Positions 1-7,516 of a stretch of DNA of 16,320 nt are shown one piece after another. Positions within the stretch are counted from its first letter, which is position 1. Each line of letters begins with the position of its first letter. Source of the DNA: Clostridia bacterium. GTDB lineage: Bacteria > Bacillota > Clostridia > UMGS1810. Made by a program: the position numbers and the translations under genes. Below the pieces are notes generated by a model, which had not been told where the DNA came from, searched no databases, and saw only the letters and a list, made by a program, of their open reading frames with translations. The stretch is from assembly GCA_016293435.1 (NCBI GenBank), contig JAEDEG010000055.1, forward strand, positions 1 to 16,320, in the 5' to 3' direction.

Positions 1-77
1 GGAGATTGAACTCCCACTGAAAAAATTAAGTGTCACCCGCCGCCTATAGAGGCGGGGGACATCTTAATTTAGTTATA
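1..77 (+). repeat. Dispersed hairpin repeat, copy 1 (left-truncated by window edge)
   Basis: This stretch matches 9934-10010 almost base for base, and matches the reverse complement of 13372-13490. It contains the right arm of the CTCCCACTG hairpin and the whole GC-rich hairpin (arms about 23-41 and 51-70), and ends in TTAGTTATA like copy 2. The left part (the GCGGC hairpin) is presumably outside the window. It lies 28 bases beyond the ppa stop codon. Strand is given relative to copy 2. Confidence 0.9.
20..70 (-). terminator. Intrinsic terminator of the protease-ppa operon, supplied by repeat copy 1
   Basis: Read on the minus strand, after the ppa stop, the arms at 70-51 and 41-23 form a long GC-rich hairpin. 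A run of six T (complement of A20-A25) follows directly. The stem has one A/G mismatch and one unpaired base. That it ends the ppa transcript is inferred from position and orientation. Confidence 0.6.
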
Positions 78-105
78 ATTTTGCTGTTTGATTTATTTAG
101 CTTGA

Positions 106-639
106 CTATTTACAAAATTTTTCGATATAATTGTCAATGGCACTGTCTATAATTTTTATGGATTCTGCCCTTCCCATAACCTCGTTGACAGCTGTTTCCT
201 TGTTTTCAAGGCTTTTGTATACCGAAAAAAAGTGGCTCATCTCGTCAAACACATGCTTTGGAAGCTGACTTATATCTGTATACATATTATAGTTGGGGTC
301 GTTAAAGGGGATGGCAATAATTTTTTCATCGTTTCTGCCGTTGTCCATCATGGATATTGCACCTATGGGGTAGGCTCTTACCAATGTCATTGGCTCTATT
401 TGCTCGGAGCACAAAAGGAGCACATCCAACGGGTCGTTATCGTCACCGTAGGTGCGGGGAATAAAGCCGTAGTTGGCGGGATAGTGGGTTGAGGTGTAGA
501 GTATACGATCCAAAAGCAGATACCCGGTTTCTTTATCGAGCTCATATTTTTTCTTAGAACCTTTTGAAATTTCGATAACGCAAATAAAATCATCGGAATT
601 GATTCTCTTTGGTGAAATATCATGCCATATGTTTGACAT
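106..639 (-). CDS. ppa: Inorganic pyrophosphatase, family I (soluble)
   Basis: Hydrolyses pyrophosphate to two phosphates in the cytoplasm, pulling biosynthetic reactions forward. The 177-residue length fits bacterial family I enzymes (E. coli 176). The family signature DNDPLDV is at residues 67-73, giving metal-binding D67, D69 and D72, and MMDNGRNDEK at 97-106 supplies the further acidic residues D99 and D104. The N-terminal half includes the usual YELDKETGYLLLDRILYTS region. I chose the ATG at 637-639 because GAAAGGA stands 8 bases before it. The frame is open further upstream to 783, but those codons overlap the protease gene and look unlike the family. It lies 37 bases downstream of the protease and is probably co-transcribed with it. 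Its stop is followed by repeat copy 1, a likely terminator. Confidence 0.95.
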   Translation of the reverse strand: MSNIWHDISPKRINSDDFICVIEISKGSKKKYELDKETGYLLLDRILYTSTHYPANYGFIPRTYGDDNDPLDVLLLCSEQIEPMTLVRAYPIGAISMMDNGRNDEKIIAIPFNDPNYNMYTDISQLPKHVFDEMSHFFSVYKSLENKETAVNEVMGRAESIKIIDSAIDNYIEKFCK

Positions 640-676
640 ATTATCATTCCTTTCGTTGTTTTGGTTTGCATCTTTT

Positions 677-2089
677 CTATCTTTTATACCATAACGGATT
701 GAGATTGCTTTTTTTCCATAGGTATGCCGACGGATTTTCGCCCATATTTTCTCCGCTGATCGTGCAGCTTTCGCCCGATTCAAGAGATATTGAGCTTACA
801 TTGCAAAATGTCATTTTATTGCCGGAATATCCTGCAAATCCGCTCAGATATTCCATCGTGGAGGCTGTGGTGTTTTTAATCAGCACATGAGGGATGCCGC
901 TTTCGTAATTAATCGGTGAAATATACCCCTCGCTGCCGTACAACAGCTTTTCCATCATAGCTTTTGCATCGGCAAGTCCGTAGCCAAACTGAAAGTCATA
1001 GCCTTCATCGCCAAGATCCTCGGCTGTAGAGGTGACAATTTCCATAAATTCCGCATTGGTTAGGTCGGGCTTTGCAGAGAGTGCGATTGCCGCCAGTGAC
1101 GAAATCATTGGAGTTGCCTGAGATGTACCGCTGGCGCTTGCATATCCTCCGGGATATGTGCTCATTATAGATTCTCCCGGAGCTGTTACAGCTACCGATT
1201 CGTTAAAGTTAGAAAAAGAGGACTTGGATTTGTCCGAGTTTATGGAGCCTACACCGATAACATTGCTGTAGCCTGCGGGATAATATACAGTGGAGTTGCC
1301 GCTGTTGCCTGCGGCAGCAACAAGGATTGCCCCTTTGGAATAGGCATAGTCAATAGCTGCTTGCAAAAGTGCGGTGTTATAGTCACTTGTCCAGCTCATA
1401 TTAATAATTTTGCAGTCATATTTGTCTACTGCATCGCAAATAGCGTTTATTAGCATATATAGTGAGGTGCCGCAGTCTTTCTCAAAGCATTTAAGCGGCA
1501 CTATTTTTGCTTTTGATGCAATGCCCTTGATGCCTATTCCATTGTCGGATATTGCGGCAATTATACCGCTTACGTGAGTGCCGTGGCCAATGTTGTCGGT
1601 TACATCTGTAGGCGAAACATCAGAAAAATCACCGTAATTATTGGTTACGGTTACGTAGTAATTTTGACCTGTCAGCACATTGTCATTAAGATCGGAATGA
1701 TTGGCACAACCCGAATCTATAACCGCAATCCTTATGTCATTGCCGTAGGTTTTTAGCTCCCGGGGGACATCGGCTTTGAGTGCTGCTATTGCCCATTGTT
1801 TTGAATAATAGCTGTCGCTTGCCAACGACGGCTCCAAAATAGGCTCGGGAGCCTCTATTTCATAATTTGGCGAAACAGCTTCGGCATAGGCTTTTACAGG
1901 CTCTAAGCTTTCGTAACTTTCGGCATAATAGAGCCTACATTCTTCATTTATAACGGTCAGATCGCGAGCCTCGGCGGAACAAAATCCATCCTTGAGCTTC
2001 ACTATGTAGCCCGAAGCCGCCGATGCAGACACCGACACACACGCAAGAAAAAATGCGGCAAGCAAAATCTTTGGTACAAATTTTTTCAT
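677..2089 (-). CDS. Secreted subtilisin-like serine protease (peptidase family S8)
   Basis: A 470-residue endopeptidase predicted to be exported. A signal peptide (residues 1 to about 25, MKKF start, hydrophobic core, SASA-A cleavage) is followed by a short propeptide-like stretch beginning YIVKLKDG. The catalytic domain runs from about 98 to 380 with an intact triad: D125 in IAVIDSG, H169 in GHGTHVSGI and S323 in SGTSQATPM, plus the oxyanion residue N262 in AAAGNSG. The C-terminal 85 residues or so lie outside the protease fold and have a pattern (YSGNKM, LESGES, AYLWKK, LNPLW) like small beta-sandwich tails seen on other clostridial exoproteins; I infer this from memory. The ATG at 2087-2089 is preceded by GAGGATC at good spacing. 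The mature protein has nine cysteines, many for a secreted Gram-positive protease. Its substrate is unknown. It probably heads an operon with ppa. Confidence 0.93.
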   Translation of the reverse strand: MKKFVPKILLAAFFLACVSVSASAASGYIVKLKDGFCSAEARDLTVINEECRLYYAESYESLEPVKAYAEAVSPNYEIEAPEPILEPSLASDSYYSKQWAIAALKADVPRELKTYGNDIRIAVIDSGCANHSDLNDNVLTGQNYYVTVTNNYGDFSDVSPTDVTDNIGHGTHVSGIIAAISDNGIGIKGIASKAKIVPLKCFEKDCGTSLYMLINAICDAVDKYDCKIINMSWTSDYNTALLQAAIDYAYSKGAILVAAAGNSGNSTVYYPAGYSNVIGVGSINSDKSKSSFSNFNESVAVTAPGESIMSTYPGGYASASGTSQATPMISSLAAIALSAKPDLTNAEFMEIVTSTAEDLGDEGYDFQFGYGLADAKAMMEKLLYGSEGYISPINYESGIPHVLIKNTTASTMEYLSGFAGYSGNKMTFCNVSSISLESGESCTISGENMGENPSAYLWKKSNLNPLWYKR

Positions 2090-2163
2090 GTTTGATCCTC
2101 GATAATTTATTTGGCGCAATCGCCGGATAAACCAATGTTTTTTTGGTTTGTCTTAACATATAC

Positions 2164-2192
2164 TTTATACACCAAAATTTATTTTTTGTAAA
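2164..2192 (-). promoter_or_regulatory. Candidate proximal promoter (P2) of the protease-ppa operon
   Basis: On the minus strand, TTTACA (2192-2187) and TATAAA (2169-2164) are separated by 17 bases, about 75 bases before the protease start. This is a good sigma-A match, but the surrounding DNA is very AT-rich, so chance is possible. Confidence 0.45.
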
Positions 2193-2252
2193 TAGTTATT
2201 TTCAAAATTTATGAAAAATTACTTTAATATAGCATATTATCATCTTAGGTTA

Positions 2253-2281
2253 ATTATATTATATTATCAAACTATTGTCAA
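2253..2281 (-). promoter_or_regulatory. Strong sigma-A promoter (P1) of the protease-ppa operon
   Basis: On the minus strand, a perfect TTGACA (2281-2276) is followed after exactly 17 bases by a perfect TATAAT (2258-2253). Transcription would start near 2246, leaving a leader of about 155 bases before the protease ATG. The leader contains two small hairpins: arms 2149-2143/2135-2129 (7 base pairs) and 2124-2121/2116-2113 (4 base pairs). Confidence 0.75.
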
Positions 2282-2314
2282 AAACTTATTTTTGCCATTT
2301 TTTTGCCAAATAAA

Positions 2315-2345
2315 AAGATTTTTCAACCGCCGATTGAAAAATCTT
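2315..2345. promoter_or_regulatory. 12-base perfect inverted repeat overlapping a -35 box
   Basis: AAGATTTTTCAA at 2315-2326 is perfectly repeated inverted at 2334-2345, with a 7-base CCGCCGA loop. The right arm runs into the TTGACA of the plus-strand promoter at 2344. It could be an operator. Read on the minus strand it is followed by TTTTTA and would also look like a terminator, though no leftward gene ends here. Confidence 0.5.
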
Positions 2346-2373
2346 GACACGGCAAGGATTTGTTTGTTATAAT
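2344..2373 (+). promoter_or_regulatory. Sigma-A promoter of the zinc-ribbon protein gene
   Basis: A perfect TTGACA (2344-2349) and a perfect TATAAT (2368-2373) are spaced by 18 bases. Transcription would start near 2380, giving a leader of about 70 bases. Together with the two leftward promoters and the inverted repeat, this accounts for the 359-base gap at 2090-2448; I see nothing else in it. Confidence 0.75.
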
Positions 2374-2448
2374 AACATATATTAACAAAAACACAATTTC
2401 CGGAGTCTTTGACCTCGGCTTGTGTTCAGGTAAAAAAGGAGAATGGTT

Positions 2449-4230
2449 ATGGAATGTAAAAAATGCAAAAGTCCGGTATTGGAAAATGAGCGCTTTTGCG
2501 CAAACTGCGGTGCACCGCTGGAGACAGAAGAACAGGCTAAGCCCGATTATGACTATGCGGTTTCAAATGATGGCGGCTTTCAGCCTCCACAAAAAAAGAG
2601 TAAGAAGAAGGTTTTGCTTGCAATAATTGCGGCAGTTCTGGTTTTGGCAATTGCAACCGTAGCATTTGCCGGTCCCGTTGTCAAAAACTTTGCATGCAAA
2701 ACATTTATGTCACCGAGTAAATATCTCTTGCATGTAGAAAAAGAAAATATGGAGGATATTGCCGACGAAATAGGCTCGTTATTAGGCCTTGTAAAAGCAA
2801 CCGGCTCAATCAATGACGGTGTATCGGCAGATGTGAATGTTACTCTCGGCAATTTTGTGAAAAATCTTATATCAGAAAATGTCGACAGCTCGGCATCGCC
2901 CTATATCAGCTGGATTAACAAGATAGGCATAGGTTCAGATATGGCATTTGACGGCTCAAAAATCGGCTATGCGCTCCGCCTGTCTGCCAACGACAAAGCT
3001 ATAGCAAACATTAATGCGGCACTTGATACCGAAAATAAAAATGCATATATTTCTATTCCCGATTTGGCAGACAAAGCCGTGAGAGTATCTCTCGATGATA
3101 TGGGCTTTGATGCCGAATCGATAAATAAGCTTGGCGAATTTATGGCAATAATTCCCGATGAGGATGTTGTATCGTCAATGATTTGCCGCTATATGAGAGC
3201 GTCGGTGTCTCAAATTAAAAATGTTACCAAGGGCAAGGCAACGGTAAGTGCCGGCGGCGCTGCAAAAAGCTGTACACTTCTCACCGCCGCTATCGATGAG
3301 CCCACCTGCATAAATATATTAAAAGCTGTTATTACCGAAGCAAAAAATGACAGCGAGCTCAAAAAAATTGTAGCAAACTTTGCGCAGTTTGCCGGCGAGG
3401 ATGCGTCAGAGATTATCGAGACTTATGACAGCTCACTTTCTGAGGCTCTTCAATCTCTTAACGAAACCACCGATTTTGGTCTTGAAGAACCCTTCTTCAT
3501 AGACGTATGGGTAGACAACAGAGGCGATGTTTTGGGCGTTGCAATTCGCACCACTGATGCATCGATTAGTGCAAAGGCAGTAGAGGACGGCAAAAAGACC
3601 GGAATTGCAATCGAATTTAAGGCTCCCGGTGCGGAGTTTGCAATTGCCGGAGTATCAACAGAATCGGGCAGCAAGAGCAATGCCGAATACGATATTATGT
3701 TTAACGGCATGAACATTGTGAAGATTGGTGCCGAAAATATAGATACTGATAAATATGAAAAAGGAATTTTTGACGGAAAGGTAATTCTTTCGGCTTCTGA
3801 TACTGTGTCGAGCCTTCTTTCGATGACCGGCATGGATTCTGAAGTGATAGACCTCATAGCAAACGGCAGAATAGAGATTTCGTCGAGTGCTAAATCTGCC
3901 GCAGAATCTGCATCAAAGGTTTCTGTGTACAGCGGCAGTGAGCTTATTGCGGATGTTGATGCTATTGTCAATAAAGGAAAGGGAAGCAAAGTTGCCATTC
4001 CCACCGAATATGTGGATGTCGACAAGGCTGACCAGTGGGCAGCTTCCATCAATTATCAAAAGCTGATCGACTCACTTGTCGAAGCGGGAGCACCGCAGGA
4101 GCTCAAAATGCTTGGCTCTATGCTGACTCAAAGCTCGGGGGCAGTGCAGGAAGAAGCACCATACGAAGATTCGAGCTATGAGGTTCCGGCTGCGGAGCAA
4201 ACCTATGGCATTGGAAAAGTGATAGAATAA
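2449..4230 (+). CDS. Zinc-ribbon, single-pass membrane protein of unknown function with large external domain
   Basis: A 593-residue protein. It opens with a cytoplasmic zinc ribbon (C3-x2-C6 and C17-x2-C20), followed by a polar linker rich in D/E then K (residues 25-54) and one membrane segment at about 55-76. The remaining 515 residues or so should be outside the cell. The external part is alternately acidic and hydrophobic with no enzyme motif I recognise, and ends in an acidic tail (EEAPYEDSSYEVP). Zinc-ribbon plus membrane-segment proteins with variable external domains are common in Clostridia, and their roles are largely unknown. I chose the ATG at 2449 because AAGGAG (2436-2441) is 7 bases before it; the in-frame ATG at 2443 is too close to that site. 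It has its own promoter and terminator, so it is probably monocistronic. Confidence 0.8.
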   Translation: MECKKCKSPVLENERFCANCGAPLETEEQAKPDYDYAVSNDGGFQPPQKKSKKKVLLAIIAAVLVLAIATVAFAGPVVKNFACKTFMSPSKYLLHVEKENMEDIADEIGSLLGLVKATGSINDGVSADVNVTLGNFVKNLISENVDSSASPYISWINKIGIGSDMAFDGSKIGYALRLSANDKAIANINAALDTENKNAYISIPDLADKAVRVSLDDMGFDAESINKLGEFMAIIPDEDVVSSMICRYMRASVSQIKNVTKGKATVSAGGAAKSCTLLTAAIDEPTCINILKAVITEAKNDSELKKIVANFAQFAGEDASEIIETYDSSLSEALQSLNETTDFGLEEPFFIDVWVDNRGDVLGVAIRTTDASISAKAVEDGKKTGIAIEFKAPGAEFAIAGVSTESGSKSNAEYDIMFNGMNIVKIGAENIDTDKYEKGIFDGKVILSASDTVSSLLSMTGMDSEVIDLIANGRIEISSSAKSAAESASKVSVYSGSELIADVDAIVNKGKGSKVAIPTEYVDVDKADQWAASINYQKLIDSLVEAGAPQELKMLGSMLTQSSGAVQEEAPYEDSSYEVPAAEQTYGIGKVIE

Positions 4231-4249
4231 ATTAATAAGGTGCTTAAGG

Positions 4250-4288
4250 GGCATGTGAAGCCGGCAGTTGCTTGCACATGCCTTTTTT
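4250..4288 (+). terminator. Intrinsic terminator after the zinc-ribbon protein gene
   Basis: GGCATGTG (4250-4257) pairs with CACATGCC (4275-4282), with further AAG/CTT pairing inside, and is followed by six T at 4283-4288. It starts 20 bases after the stop codon. Confidence 0.85.
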
Positions 4289-4392
4289 CACTGTATATGA
4301 ATTTTAGTTCGTTTGTTGTTTGGGTTACAAACGGTAGCACAGTATTCATGCGGCATAAGCTTGATTTTGCATGACAGGAGAATATATATTGT

Positions 4393-5055
4393 ATGGAAAT
4401 TTGTAATATCAAAAAAAGCTACGGCAAAAAAAATGTATTAAAGGATATCAGCTTTACTGCAAAAAACGGTGAATGTATAGGTATTCTCGGCGGTAACGGC
4501 AGCGGTAAATCCACTCTTATGGAAATTATGGCAGGAATCATAAAGCCCGACGGCGGCAGCTTTACGGCTTTTGGAACAGATTTTTTAAAAAACGGCACAA
4601 AAAGGAGTGAGCTTGTGGGCTATGTACCTCAGAGCACACCTTTGATAGAGGAGCTTTCGGCTCTCGATAATTTAAGACTGTGGTACGATGGTGAAACAAT
4701 GAGAGCTTCTCTCGGCGGCGGGGTTCTTTCGATGCTTGGGATAAATGAGTTTTTAAAAGTGACCGTGAGCAAAATGTCGGGAGGTATGAAAAAAAGACTC
4801 TCCATAGGATGCAGTGTTGCACATAACCCTCGCATTCTTTTGCTCGATGAGCCGGGTGCCGCACTTGATCTGGTTTGCAAAGAAAGCATAGCAGACTATC
4901 TTATTTCATTTAAGTCGAGCGGCGGAATCGTTATCCTGGCAACTCACGATATTCAGGAGATTTCTCTTTGTGACAGGCTTTTTATTCTCAAAAACGGTGA
5001 GCTTACCCCATATCGATTTGACGGTAATGTTCACAGATTGGCGGAGCTTTTATGA
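4393..5055 (+). CDS. ABC transporter ATP-binding protein (ABC-2 exporter type)
   Basis: A 220-residue nucleotide-binding subunit that powers the two permeases encoded next. All key motifs are present: Walker A GGNGSGKST (33-41), Q-loop Q80 in GYVPQS, signature MSGGM (128-132), Walker B ILLLDEP (148-154), D-loop GAALD and switch H185 in ATHD. It is a single ABC domain of short length, as in multidrug or antibiotic exporters of the ABC-2 class. The start ATG follows CAGGAG by 12 bases, a little long. The stop overlaps the next start (ATGA). No clear promoter is visible in 4289-4392. The cargo cannot be deduced. Confidence 0.93.
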   Translation: MEICNIKKSYGKKNVLKDISFTAKNGECIGILGGNGSGKSTLMEIMAGIIKPDGGSFTAFGTDFLKNGTKRSELVGYVPQSTPLIEELSALDNLRLWYDGETMRASLGGGVLSMLGINEFLKVTVSKMSGGMKKRLSIGCSVAHNPRILLLDEPGAALDLVCKESIADYLISFKSSGGIVILATHDIQEISLCDRLFILKNGELTPYRFDGNVHRLAELL

Positions 5056-6293
5056 ACATGAAAAACAAATATTTTTATTTGCAAATGAAGCGTTCCTTCA
5101 AAAAATATCCCGCCGTTCTTCTGATAACAATAGTCACCGTGTGTGCCTCTGCGCTATGCGCCTATGGAATTATATCACAGTCCGTCGGCAAAGAAGAAAA
5201 CCGCAAAATCAGCGTGGGCATTGTGGGAGATACGGGTGACAGCTACCTCGGCATGGGCATATATGCTCTTAAGAATATCGACACCTCACGCTATGCTGTG
5301 GATTTTGTAGAAATGACAAGGCAAGAAGCCGAGGAGGCTTTGCAAAAGCAGGATATTCACGGCTATGTGGATGTGCCGCCCGATTTTATACGCGATGTGG
5401 TGCGGGGCAAAAACACACCAGCCTCTTATGTTGTGAGAAAATCGGCTCTGAACTTCGGCTCAATTCTGACCGGTGAGATAACCGGCACGGTGTCGGAGCT
5501 CATAACAGAAACACAAACCTCTATATACAGTATGCAGGATGTGGCACGTAAGCTCAATCAAAAAAAGAACCTCGGCAAAAAAAGCGAAGAGCTCAACATC
5601 AAATATATAAACACTATTCTCGGCAGAAGCAAGATTTTTGATATTCGCACCATAGGCGTTGCCGACAATATAAGCTTTGGCGGCTATTATCTTTGCGGGA
5701 TAATAATGTTTTTTATGATGCTTTGGGGCATTTCGTGCACCAAAATCCTTGACAGAGGCAATCGGTCGGTACAACGTCTGCTTTGCTCAAGGGGCATGAG
5801 CACTTTTTGGCAGATAATGTGTGAATACGCTTCATATTTTGCAATAACTCTGCTTACCATTGTGATATTTGCTGTTTTGTTTGCTGTTTTTGCCCCTCAA
5901 AATCTGCCCGTGGCAGAGCTTAGCGGGGTTGGATTGTGGAGTGTGGCAGGCTTTGTTATAAAGATTGTTCCCGTTGTAATGATGGTATGCTCCCTTCACA
6001 CCGTGATTTATGAAGCTGTTTCAAGCACTGTGGCAGCGGTGCTTTTGCAGTTTGTTGTTTCAGCGGTGCTGGGCTATATATCGGGATTTTTTTATCCGGA
6101 ATATTTCTTTCCCGATTTTATGCGCAGCTTTGCTTCGGTTTTGCCCTCGGGGGTCGGGTTTGCATATATCAGAAGAACGGTTTCGGGCTTGGGAGTCATA
6201 AAAGAGCTTTGGATGTGTATTGCATATTTTGCGGGATTTATTGCTCTGACTGTCACAATCAGAAAACGCAAAACGGAGGGTGACATCAGATGA
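5052..6293 (+). CDS. ABC-2 type permease, first subunit
   Basis: A 413-residue membrane protein. It has one N-terminal membrane segment (about 20-42), an external domain of about 165 residues, and then five segments (about 211-229, 257-281, 296-316, 322-347, 385-403). This matches the ABC2_membrane_3 layout seen in exporters of drugs, lipids or peptides. The external part begins KISVGIVGD and includes the QEAEEALQKQDIHGYVDVPPDF stretch (starting near residue 91), which is typical of the family. The start ATG overlaps the ATPase stop by four bases, and the end overlaps the second permease by four bases. Translational coupling and a three-protein complex are therefore likely. Confidence 0.88.
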   Translation: MNMKNKYFYLQMKRSFKKYPAVLLITIVTVCASALCAYGIISQSVGKEENRKISVGIVGDTGDSYLGMGIYALKNIDTSRYAVDFVEMTRQEAEEALQKQDIHGYVDVPPDFIRDVVRGKNTPASYVVRKSALNFGSILTGEITGTVSELITETQTSIYSMQDVARKLNQKKNLGKKSEELNIKYINTILGRSKIFDIRTIGVADNISFGGYYLCGIIMFFMMLWGISCTKILDRGNRSVQRLLCSRGMSTFWQIMCEYASYFAITLLTIVIFAVLFAVFAPQNLPVAELSGVGLWSVAGFVIKIVPVVMMVCSLHTVIYEAVSSTVAAVLLQFVVSAVLGYISGFFYPEYFFPDFMRSFASVLPSGVGFAYIRRTVSGLGVIKELWMCIAYFAGFIALTVTIRKRKTEGDIR

Positions 6294-7426
6294 AAAGAAA
6301 AAACAGGATATTGATATGGTTTATGATGCTGACAAAAAGGCTTCTTCGCAAATGGAGCTTCTTGGTAATTTTAGCACTTATTGCTGTGGCGGTTCCGGTC
6401 TTTTCGGCTGCGGTGAACCAAAGCAGCGGCATCGAAAATATTGCTCTTTATTCTGCGGGAGACTCGGTATCTGCCGGTGTGACAGAGGCACTTATGCGGG
6501 AGGACAGCGTTATGCACTATACCCTTTTTGAATCCGAGGAGGATGCAATTTTGGCTGTAGAGAACGGGAAGTGCAGTGCTGCGTGGATTTTTGATGCAGA
6601 TTTTGAAAAAAACCTGGAAGCTTATATAAATAAGGAAAGCATAAAGCCCTTTGTCAGAGTGGTTGAACAGGAGGAAAGCATCACAAAGATGCTCGCCAGA
6701 GAAAAGCTCTTTGGCAAGATATATCCTCATATTTCTTATTCTATGTACGAAAAGTTTGTCCGCGAAGAAATTGCCGGAGGCGCCTCTGTGCCGGATGAAA
6801 TTTTGAGAGACTTTTATAATGATGAAATTCAGAGCGACAAGCTTATCGAGATAAAAATGATCGGCTCCGGCGAAAAGCTTGATACATCAGACGCAAACTA
6901 TCTCACAACTCCCCTTAGGGGTATTCTTGCACTGATTATAATGCTGTGCGGTTTTGCCTCGGCTCTTTTTTTTATGCAGGAGAGAGCAGATGGGCTTTAT
7001 GCGTGGCTCCCGCGGCATAAGCATGTTGTTCCTTCATTTGGATCATGCCTCGGAGCCACCTTGATTTCTGCTTTGGTATCGCTTGCGGCACTTGGGTTTG
7101 CAGGGCTTTGCGAGAGCCGTGTCAGAGAGCTTTCTTCCATGGCGGCATATGTGTGGGCGGCAACGGCATTTTGCGTGCTTCTGACATCGATTTTCAGACG
7201 CGCGTCGGTGTTTGGCGCACTGATTCCGTTTTTTATGATTGTTATGCTGGCACTGTGTCCGATTTTTTTCAGCTTTAAGATTTTGCCTGCCGTAAGACTT
7301 TTGCTGCCGCCGTATTATTATCTGATGTCGGTATACAGCGGTGAATATGTGTGGTATATGGTTTTATACGGAGCAGTTGGTTATGTGCTGGCATATGCGG
7401 CAGGCAAAGCAGTGCGGTTCAAATGA
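6290..7426 (+). CDS. ABC-2 type permease, second subunit
   Basis: A 378-residue membrane protein with the same plan as the first permease. It has one segment at about 23-42, an external domain of about 165 residues, and five segments (about 210-229, 249-272, 286-302, 307-328, 355-372). The two permeases share layout but little obvious sequence, so they probably form a heterodimer. GGAGGG at 6275-6280 precedes the ATG, which overlaps the preceding stop (ATGA). It is the last gene of the operon and is followed by a strong hairpin. Confidence 0.85.
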   Translation: MKRKNRILIWFMMLTKRLLRKWSFLVILALIAVAVPVFSAAVNQSSGIENIALYSAGDSVSAGVTEALMREDSVMHYTLFESEEDAILAVENGKCSAAWIFDADFEKNLEAYINKESIKPFVRVVEQEESITKMLAREKLFGKIYPHISYSMYEKFVREEIAGGASVPDEILRDFYNDEIQSDKLIEIKMIGSGEKLDTSDANYLTTPLRGILALIIMLCGFASALFFMQERADGLYAWLPRHKHVVPSFGSCLGATLISALVSLAALGFAGLCESRVRELSSMAAYVWAATAFCVLLTSIFRRASVFGALIPFFMIVMLALCPIFFSFKILPAVRLLLPPYYYLMSVYSGEYVWYMVLYGAVGYVLAYAAGKAVRFK

Positions 7427-7444
7427 ACGTTTTGAATATTTTTA

Positions 7445-7474
7445 GAGGGTGCACATTTTTTATTGTGCACCCTC
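7445..7474. terminator. Hairpin between the convergent ABC operon and AraC gene
   Basis: GAGGGTGCACA (7445-7455) pairs perfectly with TGTGCACCCTC (7464-7474) around an 8-base loop containing six T. There is no T-run after the stem on either strand, so it is an imperfect terminator. Its place between convergent genes still suggests it separates the two transcripts. Confidence 0.55.
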
Positions 7475-7516
7475 GTCTCATAATCGGAAAACATCATTTT
7501 CTTAAAGGTTTATCAC

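Noticed and set aside
640..783. An N-terminal extension of 48 residues on inorganic pyrophosphatase
   Set aside because: It overlaps the protease coding region, is unlike the family, and the ATG at 637-639 has a good ribosome site and family-typical start.
2030..2089. Lipoprotein signal on the subtilase (FLAC in the signal peptide)
   Set aside because: The -3 position is F, not L/V/I, and a clear SASA-A signal peptidase I site follows.
3450..4052. A long minus-strand frame inside the zinc-ribbon protein gene
   Set aside because: It is opposite a well-supported gene with promoter, ribosome site and terminator, and its protein is low-complexity and unlike any family I know.
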